A stretch of 64,000 nt of DNA from Solirubrobacter sp963724195. GTDB taxonomy: Bacteria; Actinomycetota; Thermoleophilia; Solirubrobacterales; Solirubrobacteraceae. The stretch covers positions 124,001 to 188,000 of the forward strand of contig CAVRTQ010000002.1 in assembly GCA_963724195.1 (NCBI GenBank), given 5' to 3'. The notes beneath the pieces were generated by a model. That model saw only the letters and a list, made by a program, of their open reading frames with translations. It was not told where the DNA came from and ran no database searches. Positions 1 to 9,729 of the stretch are shown one piece after another; within the stretch, counting starts at the first letter, position 1; every line of letters starts with the position of its first letter. The position numbers and the translations under genes are program-made.

Positions 1-991
1 AACGTCTGGTGCGACGTCACCGTCCCCGCCGCCCTGTACGGCCTCGCCCCGCTGGCGGGCAGCGCGCCGGACGTCGGCATCGTCGGCTACACGCTCGGCG
101 GCGGCCTGGGCTGGCTCGCCCGCGCGCACGGCTGGGCGTGCAACAGCGTCACGGCGATCGAGCTCGTGACCGCCGACGGCCGGCTCGTCCGCACCGACAC
201 CCGCACCGAGCCGGAGCTGTTCTGGGCCCTGCGCGGCGGCGGCAGCAGCGTACGGCATCGTCACCGCGATCGAGTTCGAGCTCTACCCGGTGACCGAGCT
301 CCACGCCGGCGCGCTCCTGTTCCCCGGCGCCCGCGCCCAGGAGGTGTTCACCGCCTGGCGTGATTGGACGCGCACCGTGCCGGACGAGGTCACGTCGCTG
401 TGCCGGCTCGTCAGCCCGCCCGGGGGCGACCCGATCGTGCTGGTGGAGGTCGCGATCCTCGGCGACGACGCCGCCCTCGCCCCGCTGCGCGCGCTGCAGC
501 CGGTCGCCGACCTCGTCTCCCCCATGACGCCGGACCGCCTGACCGAGATCCACAACGACCCGAAGGAGCCGAGCGCCGGCGCCTCCGGCCACCGGCTGCT
601 GAACGACGTGCCGGACGGCGCGCTCGCGCAGCTGATCGACCACGCCGGAGGCCCCCTCGTCAGCGTCGAGCTCCGTCACCTCGGCGGCGAGCTCTCCCGC
701 GGCAGCGTGTGCAACGGCGCGCTGAACGACGTGAAGGCCGAGTTCGCGCTGTTCGCCGTCGGCCTCGTGCCGGACGCGCAGGCGGCGATGACCGTCGACG
801 CCGCCCTCTCCCGCCTGACCGACGCGCTGGAGCCGTGGGACGCGGGCCGCGCGCTCGTGAACTTCACCGAGAAGGCGGTCCGCTTCCACGACGGCTTCAC
901 CCAGCACCGCCTGCGTGCGCTCAAGGCGCAGCTCGACGGTGCCGGGATGTTCGCCGCGCGCTCGACTACGGGTTCGTCGTCGAGAGCGTGA
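1..991 (+). CDS. FAD-binding oxidoreductase, berberine-bridge-enzyme-like (5' truncated, frameshifted)
   Basis: The gene enters from before base 1, so the N-terminal FAD-binding half and the true start are missing. Visible are the end of the FAD_binding_4 fold (GYTLGGGLGWLAR, then FWALRGGG near base 230) and a following substrate domain ending near GMFAA. This is the layout of PCMH-type oxidases of the berberine bridge family, which use covalent or tight FAD to oxidise small organic substrates. The reading frame changes by +1 near base 250, where the expected GGG(G)xYGIVT motif is split; similarity continues cleanly on both sides, so this looks like a one-base insertion. The stop overlaps the convergent carboxypeptidase gene by 26 bases. 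Substrate unknown. Confidence 0.75.
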
Positions 992-2877
992 ACGTCAGCG
1001 TCTTCGAGTAGCTGCCGGTACGCAGCGGCTCGTTGGCGGCGATGGCCTGCTTGAACGTGACCGTGGCGGCGTCGTTGGACACCGGGCCGGCGTACGTCTT
1101 GACGACGCCCAGGCCCTCCAGCGGAGTCGCCAGCGCGAACGCGCCGTTGACCAGCTTGCCCGGGTTGGCGCCGGTGTCGGAGACCGTCAGGGTCGCGTCA
1201 CCGGCGGTGGAGATCACGTTCGCGGTCGTGGAGGCCGTGTACGTGTTCGCGACGCCCGGGACGAACGCGCCGAAGGAGGCGGGCGCGCCCATCGTCAAGC
1301 GCCAGGGTCGCCGGCACGGAGCCGCCGACCGCCGCCCGTCGGCGCACGGCGACAGGCCGGCTTCGTCTGGCCCTTGTCGACCAGGACCTGCTTGGTCGTC
1401 CACGACCGTGGTGCCGTCAGGCGCCATGCAGGTCAGCGTCCAGCTCTCCTGGTAATAGCCGCTCGGGCCGGGGACCATGCCCTCGGCGCGGTACGGCGGG
1501 ACCGGGCGCACGGACGGGTTCACGTGGAACTCGAACTTGCCGCTGGCCGGGACCCGCATCCAGGACTCCAGGTGCGTCGGGATGGCCTGCGGCGCCGAGA
1601 ACGTGACCGGCGTCGTGTTGTTGCGGATCGTGTTCGTGTACAGGTTGAAGTCCTTGGTGACCTTCAGCGTGTAGCCGGCCGGGGCGGTGCCGTTGATCAC
1701 GGAGTGACCGGCGGCGATCGTCGCGTACACGAGCGACTGTGTAGAAGGCGTCGCGCATCGCGTGGCCGCCGTACGCCGCCTTGATGTCCGCGGCCGCCGT
1801 CGTCCGGCACGAAGCCGGTGTAGTCGCCGGTCGTGCAGTTGACGTAGTTCGGGGCCTTGCCGGCCTTGTTGGTGGCCGAGGCGCGCGTTGCAGGTGCGTC
1901 GAGCCACCGACGGTCTCCGGCGTCACGGCGAAGCCGCGGGTCGCGTAGTAGGACCAGTCGATCGTCTCGCCCGACGTCTCGTAGTCGTGCGCCGAGTCGC
2001 GGACGTTCGTGTAGCCGTTGTTGGTGGCGGCGGCCATCGCGACGGAGAGGCCGCGGATGGACTCCAGGTCGGCCGGGAAGCCGGCCGCGACCTCGAGGCC
2101 GGGATAGAAGAACGCGTGCGAGTTGTTGTGGTTCGTGAGCAGCGCCACGACCTGGTTGGCCTTGACGATGTCCATCGTGTTCTGGACCTCGGGCTCCGAG
2201 CCCGGGCCGAGGCCGCGCGCGGCGAACGAGACGCCGATGTTCGAGCCCCAGCCGAACGGATAGTTGCGGTTCATGTCGACGCCCGTGGCGCGCACGTCGA
2301 GTCCGCGGGCGGGGCCGTGACGCCACCGCAGTTGGCGCGGCGGTTGCGCACCCAGCCGTCGACGTTGACGACCGGGATGACGATCATGCGCGTCTTGTCG
2401 AGCAGCGCCTTGACCTTCGGGTTCGTCTTGGACGTATTGATCACGTCGTAGATGAACTCCAGCGTGTGCTCGCCCGCGGCCCACTCGTCACCGTGGATCG
2501 AGCCCATCATGAAGTAGACGGGCTTGCCGTCGTAGTTGCCGACGTCGTTGGTGATCTCGACGTACTTGATGTCGCGACCCTCGACGCTCTTGCGCGGAGC
2601 GGTCTTGAGCGAGACGAGCGTCGGGTTGGCCGACGCGAGGTTCGCCAGCTCCTGGTTGATCTGGTCGTAGGTGCGGTAGCCGAAGTTCTCGGCGCTGCCC
2701 ACGGTCGGCGACACGACGCGGCCCGGAGGGCATCGTGGTCAGCGGCGTGAGGCCGAGGTCCTTGAACGCGGCGACGGCGGCGTCGACGTTCGGCTCGGCC
2801 GACGCGACCGCCGGCATGGCACATCCAACGAGCGCGGCCGCGACGGCAGCGCCCATGACCCTAGTTCTGAGCGACAT
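966..2877 (-). CDS. Secreted M14-family zinc carboxypeptidase with C-terminal beta domain (several frameshifts)
   Basis: Exported metallocarboxypeptidase. The ATG at 2877 is preceded by an AGGGGG ribosome site and starts a signal peptide (MSLRTRVMGAAVAAALVGC, cleavage after ASA). The catalytic set is present in order: HGDEWAAGE (zinc His and Glu), DMNRNYPFGW (substrate Arg/Asn-Arg pair), NNSHAFF (third zinc His) and FAVTPET (general-base Glu), so the enzyme looks active. After about residue 400 comes a beta-rich region and a C-terminal domain ending GSYSKTLTFTLSTTNP, which recurs in the protein at 48709-52439. Frame changes lie near 2718, 2305, 1890, 1800, 1738 and 1300-1380. Similarity continues through all of them. 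Could be a pseudogene, but error is more likely. Confidence 0.8.
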
Positions 2878-2955
2878 GGTCCCCCTCATCAGGCACCGCG
2901 CCTGGCCGCGCGTGCGTGTTTGGCGAGCAGAACCTATGCGGCGCCTACCGGGACT

Positions 2956-3626
2956 TCAAGAACTCAGGCGCTGGGAAACCTCAACGGGCTTGGCGCCCGG
3001 GAACGTGTACTGCGTGACCAGCCAGGCGGTGCCGGGGCGCCGGACCGTCGAGCCGCAGGCGCCGCTCGCCCGCCGCGGAGAACGCCCGCGTGACGACGGC
3101 GGAGCGGCGCTTGCCGTTGACGCGCACGTAGGCGCGGATCGTGCCTGCGCGGGCACGCGCACCCGCGCCCGGACGACGGAGCCCGTGCGCCGGAGGTCGG
3201 AGACCGTCTGGCTCGTCACGGCGAGGTGCGCGAAGAACATCGCGCTTCCGGTGACGTCCGGGCCGGGGAACTGGGCATGAAGGCCCACCAACTGCGAGCC
3301 AACGGCGGACGCCGGGAGCGCGAACGTCCACGTGTTCGCGTCGACCTGGGTGAGCGCGCCCTGCCCGGAGCTGATGTTCGAGACCGGCTGGTCGAAGCGC
3401 ACGGCCAGGGTGGAGCCGGGCGCCACCGACACGGGCGGGATCTTCGCCAGGTCAGGGGCGGGCGCGTCCGCGCACAGACCGGCCCGGCCGGGCGGAGCGG
3501 GCCATGAGAGGCAGCCGCTGCTCTTGGTGAGCGGCTGCTCGCCGATCGAGCCCTCGGGCCATGCTGCGCCTGGGCGGCCGCCGGGAACGCCAACAGGGCG
3601 ACCACCACCAGCGCAAGCTTCAGCAT
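2956..3626 (-). CDS. Small secreted protein with Ig-like or Big-type fold, function unknown
   Basis: ATG at 3626 begins a clear signal peptide (MLKLALVVVALLAFPAAAQA), and a TATAGC hexamer sits 8 bases upstream, suggesting a leaderless transcript. After a frame change near 3560 the mature protein has two Cys near its N-terminus (GCLSW, GLCAD), then a beta-rich segment with the phrase GSTLAVRFDQPVSN and a basic tail. Further compensating frame changes fall near 3150 and 3045. No catalytic motif is visible. It sits just upstream of the carboxypeptidase on the same strand, but nothing links the two functionally. Confidence 0.55.
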
Positions 3627-3634
3627 GTCGACAA

Positions 3635-3640
3635 GCTATA
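3635..3640 (-). promoter_or_regulatory. Candidate -10 element (TATAGC) of a leaderless promoter
   Basis: TATAGC on the minus strand ends 8 bases before the ATG at 3626. The spacing matches the other TAnnnT hexamers in this window that precede start codons. No convincing -35 box seen. Confidence 0.4.
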
Positions 3641-3654
3641 GCGGGCGCTGCGCG

Positions 3655-3885
3655 ATTTCGACGCGGCGTCGGGGTGGACTGCCAGGCCAGGTACGCGATC
3701 TCTCCGCTGAAGGCCACCGACGGCTGGTGCGGCTCCTGCTCGGGCCCGGAGACGTCCTCGGGCGCGCCGAACGCGCTGCCGTCGAACGGGACGGCCCAGA
3801 TGCGGTCCTTCGCGGCGACGGCGACGACCGCCTTGCCGCCGGCCGCGGTGGCGAGGTCGCCGAGACCGTGAGTGGAGGCGCGTCC
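3655..3885 (-). pseudogene. Fragment of a beta-propeller-like secreted protein
   Basis: Between two intact genes the minus strand encodes about 75 residues of protein-like sequence (GKAVVAVAAKDRIWAVPFDG, then GEIAYLAWQST) typical of one or two blades of a WD40/TolB-like propeller. There is no start codon in this frame upstream, because the divergent gene at 3913 begins there, and no continuation downstream. It looks like the remnant of a longer gene lost by deletion. Short and compositionally biased, so the call is tentative. Confidence 0.3.
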
Positions 3886-3912
3886 ACCCCATCGTGTTGA
3901 CTGTCGCCGCAG

Positions 3913-5345
3913 ATGGTCCGGTTCTTCGCAGTCGTGGCGCTGCTGCTCGCCCTGGCGCCCGCGGCGCACGCGCAGATCACCCCGCCCGTGCCCGAGCACA
4001 AGGCGGACCCCGCGCTGACGACCTACGTCCAGCGGTCGGGCCCGTTCAAGCTCGGCCCGTACGCGACGCTGTTCGACTCCGTGAAGGTCACGCCGCCGCA
4101 GGTCCCGGGCGCGATCGTCGGGATGGACGTGCGGCTCGTGGACGCCGACGGCACGGTCATCCCGCAGTACGTGGCGATGCTCCACCACCTCGTCTACACC
4201 AACGGCGGGCCGGACAACCGGCGGCCGGACCCGATGTGCCCGATGAAGACCACGCGCGAGCGCTTCTACGGCACGAGCGAGGAGCTGCGGCCGCTGACGC
4301 TCCCGCCCGGCTACGGCTACCCGAGCGACCCGGCCGACAAGTGGCACGGGTCGATCATGGTCATGCACCACCGGTCGGGCACGCAGGAGTTCTTCGTCGA
4401 GACGCGCATCACGGTCGACCCGCGGCCCGTCATCCCCGTCAAGCCGTACTGGCTCTCGGTCATCCCCTGCTCGCCCGACCCGCAGTGGTCGGTGCCGGGC
4501 CGCGGGAGCAAGGAGCACCGCCGCGCGCGCGTGTTCGCGATGCCCGAGGCGGGCCGGATCGTCGCCGTCGGCGGCCACCTGCACGGCGGCGCGAACGAGC
4601 TCATCCTCAGCCAGCCGGGCTGCGTGCACCGCACGCTCGTGTCCAACAAGCCGTTCTACGCGCCCGCGCAAGGACCGGCTGTACGCCGTCCGCCCGCTCC
4701 TGCACGAACCCGACCCGAAGGCCATCAGCTGGTGGCAGTCGGCCACGGGCTACGCGTTCCGCAAGGGCGAGCAGTTCAAGGTCACCGCGGCCTACGACAA
4801 CACGCGCCCGCACACGCGGGTGATGGGCATCAGCCATCTCTACGTCGCGCCGCCGCTCCCGGGCACGCCGGACGTCAAGTGCTCCCCCGCCCCGCCGGAC
4901 GCGCAGGAGCTCGGCGCCGAGTTCCCCGGCGCGCGCACGAAGCCGCCCGCGGTGCGGCTCACGATGTCCCGCGTGGGCAAGGACGGGCGGGCGCGGCCCA
5001 CGACCCGCGCGGAGGGGACCGCCCGCAGCGTCAAGGGACCCGCCGCGACCGTGACCGTGAGCGACTTCGCGTTCAGCTCGTCCAACCTCGTCGTCGGCCT
5101 CGGCGCGACCGTGCGCTGGCGCTTCCCGGACGACGAGCGCCACGACGTCACGCTCGCCGACGGGCCCGATCGGCTTCGGCTCGGACTGGTCGCAGGACGG
5201 CGACCGCTACGGCCGGCGCTTCACCGAGCCGGGCCGCTACCTGCTGATGTGCTCCCTGCACGCCGCGTTCATGTCGCAGGTGGTCACCGTGCGATCTACA
5301 CCGCCACGACCGCGCCGCCCCGGCGCGGGTCGCCCCCGCCGCTGA
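3913..5345 (+). CDS. Secreted copper monooxygenase-like protein fused to a cupredoxin domain
   Basis: Signal peptide MVRFFAVVALLLALAPAAHA. Residues about 60-340 resemble the copper type II ascorbate-dependent monooxygenase (PHM/DBM) fold, with His clusters LHHLVY, VMHHRSG and GGHLHGG as candidate copper ligands. The last 100 residues are a cupredoxin: RHDVTL gives the first His and MCSLHAAFM gives Cys-x2-His-x3-Met, a complete type 1 copper site. The fusion would put an electron-transfer domain on an oxygenase-like domain in one exported protein. Two net +1 frame changes (near 4670 and 5167) interrupt the gene; both sides are well conserved. It ends inside the convergent ggt 3' end (about 50-base overlap). 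Substrate unknown. Confidence 0.7.
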
Positions 5346-6751
5346 ACGAGCCGGTGCCGTGGTGGCGCTCCGCCGCCTGGCAGCCGCCGAAGAACAGGTT
5401 GCGCTCGCGGAAGCGGACCATCGTGCGCCCGTCGATGTCCGCGATGCCCGGCTCGGCGTACACGAGGCCGTCCTCGAAGTGCAGCCGCGCCGCGTCGACG
5501 GCGGGTTGCGCGTCCAGCCCGTGGTCGATCGCGTTGACGATCACCTGCAGGATCGCGGAGCGGATGCGGTTGGAGCCGGCGCTGCCCACCACGAGCTCCG
5601 GCCGGCCGTCCTCGAGCACGATCGTCGGCGCCATCATCGACGGCAGTCGCCGACCCGGCGGGTGCGTGAACCAGCCCGCGGGAGAGAGGTCCTGCTCGCC
5701 CATCATGTTGTTGACGTGGATGCCGGTGCCCGGGACCACGAGCCCGGAGCCCTCGCCGTTGGTGGTCGTGACGCTGCAGGCCCAGCCGTCCGCGTCGAGC
5801 ACGGAGACGTGCGTCGTGGAGCCGAGGCGCGAGCTCATGAACGTGTCCGCGAACCCGGGCTCGTGCAGGTGGTCGAGGAACGCGTCGGTGCGCTCGGTCT
5901 GCGCGGCCTCCATGGCGGTGACCAGCGCCGCGCCGTCGGGCTTCCCGCCCGCCCGCTCGAGCAGCGCGAGCGCGTAGGCGATGAGCAGGCCGCCGGCGCT
6001 CGGCGGCGGGTTGGTGAGCACCTCGCGGCCGTGGTAGCGGACGTGGACCGGCTCACGCGGGAGCGTGGAGTAGGCGTGCAGGTCGGTGCGGGAGAGCGTC
6101 CCGCCGCGCTGGAGCACCCAGTCCGACACGGCCGCCCCGATGTCGCCCTCGTAGAACGGGCTCGCGCCCTCGGACGCCAGCCGCTCGATCGCGTCGGCGA
6201 GGTCGGGGTCGCGCACCACCTCGCCCTCGCGCGCGGCGCGGCCGTCGAGTTGGTAGCGGGCGCGCGACTCGGGTGTGGCGAACGCGATCGGGCCCAGCAG
6301 CTCCCACAGCAGGGCCTGGGTGGCGTTCGTGACGACCCCGTCGCGCGCGGCGGCGACGGCCGGCGCGGCCAGGTCGGGCAGCGGCACGCTCCCGAAGCGC
6401 GCCGACGCCTCCGCGACCCCGGCCGGGACGCCGTAGACGCCGCAGGACAGCGGCGCCGATGTGGAACACCTGGACGGCGTCGCCGAAGTCGAGCACGACG
6501 GCGTCCAGCGGCGCGCGCTCCCCGTTGGACGGCGACGCGACCATGAAGTCGAGCAGCACCGGCTCCCCGCCGGGCGGCGCGACGAGCATGTAGCCGCCGG
6601 CCCCGAGCCCGGTCAACAGCGGCTCGGTCATCAGCGACATCATCAACGCGGCCAGCGCCGCGTCGACCGCGTTGCCGCCGGCGCGGAGGATGTCCGCGCC
6701 GGCTTGGGCGGTCAGCGGGTGGCCGGCCGCGACGACTCCGCGGTCAGCCAC
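5296..6751 (-). CDS. ggt: Gamma-glutamyltransferase (one frameshift)
   Basis: Member of the Ntn-hydrolase gamma-glutamyltranspeptidase family, which cleaves gamma-glutamyl bonds (glutathione and relatives) and self-processes at a Thr. Visible landmarks are AGGNAVDAALA near the N-terminus, GLGAGGYMLV, the processing site GSTTHVSVLD (nucleophile is the Thr before His), GEGSGLVVPGTGIHVNN, and the ending GGGDPRRGGAV. No signal peptide, unlike exported homologues. A net +1 frame change near 6445 splits the large subunit. The ATG at 6751 lies inside the ftsZ 3' end; if ftsZ ends earlier (see that entry) the two genes do not overlap. Confidence 0.85.
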
Positions 6752-8157
6752 CCAGTGGTCCTAGGAAGACGCGGCATGAACTCGGGCACGTCGACGTCCG
6801 TCGGACGCTGCTGCTGCGCGCGCTGAGCGGGCTCACGGTTGCGGGTTACCCGCGGCTCGCCGATCGGCTCACGGAAACCGCCGCGCTGCCCAGCGTCCGG
6901 CCGCGCCGGGGCGGGCGCGTAGCCCGTCGCGACGACCGTGACCCACACCTCGTCCTCGGCCAGGTTGTCGTCGACCATGGCGCCGAAGATGATGTTCGCG
7001 TCGGGGTGCGCGGTCTCCTGGACGGCGCGAGCCGCCTCGTTGACCTCCCACAGCGACAGGTCCCGGCCGCCCGTGATGGACAGCAGGATCGCCTTCGCCC
7101 CTTCGAGCGTCGTCTCCAGCAGCGGCGACGTCGTCGCCTGCGTGGCGGCGTCGAGCGCGCGCTTCTCGCCCGTGCCCATGCCGATGCCGAGCAGCGCCTG
7201 GCCGGCGTCGGACATGATCGTCCGCACGTCCGCGAAGTCCAGGTTGATCAGGCCCGGGAGCGTGATCAGGTCGCTGATGCCCTGGACGCCCTGGCGCAGC
7301 ACGTCGTCGGCGACGCGGAACGCCTCGACCATCGACGTCTGCTTGTCCAGCACCGACAGCAGCTTGTTGTTCGGGACGACGATGAGGGTGTCGACCTCTT
7401 CGGCGAGCGCCTGGATGCCGGCCTCGGCCGCCTGCAGGCGACGCGAGCCCTCGAAGCCGAACGGCTTGGTGACGATGCCGACGGTCAGCGCGCCGAGCTC
7501 GCGGGCCACGCGGGCCACGACCGGCGCGGCGCCGGTGCCCGTGCCGCCGCCCTCGCCCGCGGTGATGAAGACCATGTCCGAGCCCTTGAGCAGGGACTTG
7601 ATGCGGTCGTAGTCCTCCATCGCGGCCGCGCGGCCACGATCCGGATCAGAGCCCGAGCCCAGGCCGCGCGTGATGTCCGCGCCGATCTGGAGCGTCAGGT
7701 GCGCGGACGAGGACTGCAGCGACTGCGCGTCGGTGTTGAGCGCCAGGAACTCGACGCCACTGACCTCGGCCTCGATCATGCGGTTGACGGCGTTCACGCC
7801 GCCACCACCGACGCCGACCACGCGCAGCTGCGGCGTGCCGACGCCGCGCTGGCTGACCGAGCCCCACGTGTACTCGTCCGACGCCGGGGGCGTCGGGGGT
7901 GCCGGGGGCTCCTCCGGCGGGGCCATCATGTCGCCCGGGACGTCGGCGCTGAACGCGTGCCGGAGCCGCTCCTGCGGCGTCGGCGGCTGCGCCGGCGTGG
8001 CGCGCTCGGGAACGGCCGGCTCCTCGCGCGGCTCGGGCACAGACGTCTCCTCCGCGGTAATGGGCTGGCGCTGCGGCTCAAGCCCTTCTGTCTCGGTCTT
8101 GCGGAACAGGTTGGCCAACGGGCCTTCCCGCATGCTTGCCCGCTTGCCGCTACCCAT
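6712..8157 (-). CDS. ftsZ: Cell division GTPase FtsZ with a long N-terminal extension
   Basis: Tubulin-like GTPase of the division ring. Core motifs are intact: VVGVGGGGVNAVNR, NTDAQSL, GLGSGSDP, the nucleotide loop GEGGGTGTG and the catalytic T7 loop NLDFADVRTIMSDAG. The C-terminal tail carries the conserved peptide DVPEFMPR, which binds FtsA/SepF-type partners. Unusual is an Ala/Pro/Glu-rich extension of about 100 residues before the core. The start overlaps the parA stop by 8 bases, implying translational coupling; this is not the usual ftsQ-ftsZ cell-wall cluster, so it may be a second ftsZ. The 18 residues after DVPEFMPR are atypical; a one-base change there would give a stop (TAG) immediately after. 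Confidence 0.9.
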   Translation of the reverse strand: MGSGKRASMREGPLANLFRKTETEGLEPQRQPITAEETSVPEPREEPAVPERATPAQPPTPQERLRHAFSADVPGDMMAPPEEPPAPPTPPASDEYTWGSVSQRGVGTPQLRVVGVGGGGVNAVNRMIEAEVSGVEFLALNTDAQSLQSSSAHLTLQIGADITRGLGSGSDPDRGRAAAMEDYDRIKSLLKGSDMVFITAGEGGGTGTGAAPVVARVARELGALTVGIVTKPFGFEGSRRLQAAEAGIQALAEEVDTLIVVPNNKLLSVLDKQTSMVEAFRVADDVLRQGVQGISDLITLPGLINLDFADVRTIMSDAGQALLGIGMGTGEKRALDAATQATTSPLLETTLEGAKAILLSITGGRDLSLWEVNEAARAVQETAHPDANIIFGAMVDDNLAEDEVWVTVVATGYAPAPARPDAGQRGGFREPIGEPRVTRNREPAQRAQQQRPTDVDVPEFMPRLPRTTGWLTAESSRPATR

Positions 8158-8902
8158 TCGAGAGCACCTCCTTCGCCAGCCGGCGATACGCGTCTGCCGC
8201 TTGCCCAGTCGGGTCGTACTTGAGGACGGACATCCCCTTCACGGGCGCTTCCGCGAAGCGAACGGTCTTCTTGATGCGCGCCCCGAACACCCGGTCCCCG
8301 AAGTTCTCCTCGAGGATCTCGAGCGCTTCCTGCGCATGCAGCGTCCGCGTGTCCACCATCGTCGGGAGGATTCCCATGATCTCCACCGTCGGATTGAGGT
8401 TCTCGCGGATCAAGGTCAGGGTGTTCTGGAGCTGCAGGAGCCCGCGCATCGACAGATACTCGCACTGCACGGGGACGATCACCTTGTCGGCGGCTGTGAG
8501 CGCATTGATCGTCAAGAGTCCCAGAGAGGGCGGCGTATCGATGCAGACGAAGTCGTAGTCGTCCGAAACCGCACGCAGCGCCTTGTCCAGCGAGCGCTCG
8601 CGGCCGATCTTCATCGACATCGCCATCTCGGCGCCGGCGAGGTCGATCGAGGCCACGGCGACGTCGATCTCGCAGCGGTACGTGACCTCGCGGATCGGCA
8701 GGTCGTGCACCAGCACGTCGAACATCGACTTCTCGAGCGTCTCGGGATCGATGCCCTGCGACATCGAGAGGTTGCCCTGCGGATCCATGTCGACGCACAG
8801 CACGCGATACCCCGCCTCGGCAAAGGCCGCCGCGAGGTTCAGGGTGGTGGTGGTCTTCGCCACCCCGCCCTTCTGATTGGCGAAGGCGATCACCTTGGCC
8901 AC
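8150..8902 (-). CDS. parA: ParA/Soj-family chromosome partitioning ATPase
   Basis: A 250-residue deviant Walker ATPase. The P-loop KGGVAKTTTT at residue 11 has the signature Lys of the ParA/MinD group, followed by DMDPQGNLS and DTPPSLG for switch regions. ParA proteins bind DNA and ATP and move chromosomes or positional cargo with a ParB-like partner. No parB lies next to it; instead ftsZ follows directly with an 8-base overlap. The family also includes positioning factors for other large complexes, so its cargo cannot be read from sequence. The start ATG at 8902 gives the canonical MAKVIAFANQKGG. Confidence 0.9.
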   Translation of the reverse strand: MAKVIAFANQKGGVAKTTTTLNLAAAFAEAGYRVLCVDMDPQGNLSMSQGIDPETLEKSMFDVLVHDLPIREVTYRCEIDVAVASIDLAGAEMAMSMKIGRERSLDKALRAVSDDYDFVCIDTPPSLGLLTINALTAADKVIVPVQCEYLSMRGLLQLQNTLTLIRENLNPTVEIMGILPTMVDTRTLHAQEALEILEENFGDRVFGARIKKTVRFAEAPVKGMSVLKYDPTGQAADAYRRLAKEVLSNG

Positions 8903-8977
8903 GTCACACGCTCCGTTCGCTGTCGCAGGGGGAAGCCCATCAGGCTTCCTCGTTCGCCGCGACGACCGGGGTTCCTG

Positions 8978-9670
8978 CTAGCTCTGCTCGCGCTGGCAGG
9001 GCGCGGGGAGCTGCACGGCGGCTGCGGCGTCGACCACGAGCTTCTCGCCCGGGATCGGCTCGGAGCGGCACCACGCGTACGTGAACGTGTCGTAGTGGAC
9101 GACCCCGCGGAACGGGTAGCCGAGGTTGCCCGCCAGGTTGCGATCGCTGCGCTTGATCTCGGTCGTCGGCATGAAGCAGTTGAACACGCCGTAGTCGCCG
9201 GTCGTGGGCGTGCCCGGCGCGCGTTCGCACTCCGGCGGCGCCGTGACCGGCTTGATCTCGCCGCTGGCGCCGCGCGCCTGCGCGCCGGCGTACATGTCGG
9301 CCTCCATGGCGGCGTTGAGCTTGCCCTTGGCGGCCTCGACCTCGGCGCTGCTCGCCCCGGCGGCCGGCATGAGCGCCTTCGCGTCCCCGAGCGTCGCGCG
9401 TTGCGCGCGCGTGATGCGGGCGTTGCTCTCCTTGCGCACCTTCGCCCGGAACGCGGCCTCCTCAGCGGCGTTCTGCTGCTTGTTGGCGTCGATCCGCGGG
9501 ACCATGATCGCGAGCGCGATCCCGACGATCAGCGCGCCGATGCCGGTGCCGATGGCGAGCTTGCGCCACGGCACGGGCGGGATCTCCACACCGCGCGGTG
9601 GCGTCCAGACGTGCAACCAGGCCCCGAGGATCTCGAACGGGCTCGCCTTCTTCTCCGGCGCCTGATACAT
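8978..9670 (-). CDS. Single-pass membrane protein of unknown function
   Basis: About 230 residues. A short cytosolic N-terminus is followed by one transmembrane helix (LAIGTGIGALIVGIALAIMV, about residues 41-60), an Ala/Glu/Lys-rich helical stretch, and an outer domain with four Cys (ECERAP, FNCFMP, AWCRSE, APCQRE) that could form two disulfides. The ATG at 9670 is preferred because TATGCT sits 6 bases upstream, fitting a leaderless promoter; an in-frame ATG also exists at 9685. Divergently transcribed from the DUF4157 gene that opens the injection system. Not recognised as a known family. Confidence 0.65.
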   Translation of the reverse strand: MYQAPEKKASPFEILGAWLHVWTPPRGVEIPPVPWRKLAIGTGIGALIVGIALAIMVPRIDANKQQNAAEEAAFRAKVRKESNARITRAQRATLGDAKALMPAAGASSAEVEAAKGKLNAAMEADMYAGAQARGASGEIKPVTAPPECERAPGTPTTGDYGVFNCFMPTTEIKRSDRNLAGNLGYPFRGVVHYDTFTYAWCRSEPIPGEKLVVDAAAAVQLPAPCQREQS

Positions 9671-9676
9671 GCCCGA

Positions 9677-9682
9677 AGCATA
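9677..9682 (-). promoter_or_regulatory. Candidate -10 element (TATGCT) for the membrane protein gene
   Basis: TATGCT on the minus strand, 6 bases from the ATG at 9670. It is separated by only about 35 bases from the opposing TATCCT element, so the two promoters of this 60-base divergent region are likely to influence each other. Confidence 0.45.
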
Positions 9683-9716
9683 CACTTTGCGGTTGCGCGG
9701 ATGACGCGGCTCGCCC

Positions 9717-9722
9717 TATCCT
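9717..9722 (+). promoter_or_regulatory. Candidate -10 element (TATCCT) at the head of the injection-system cluster
   Basis: TATCCT with a weak -35 (TTGCGC) 18 bases upstream, ending 7 bases before GTG 9730. This geometry would start the transcript at or next to the start codon. An alternative GTG at 9724 would lie upstream of that start. Confidence 0.45.
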
Positions 9723-9729
9723 CGTGAAC

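Noticed and set aside
966..3900. Real gene decay of the carboxypeptidase region
   Set aside because: All catalytic motifs survive and no internal stop is seen other than those caused by indels, so error is more likely; kept only as a possibility in the entry.
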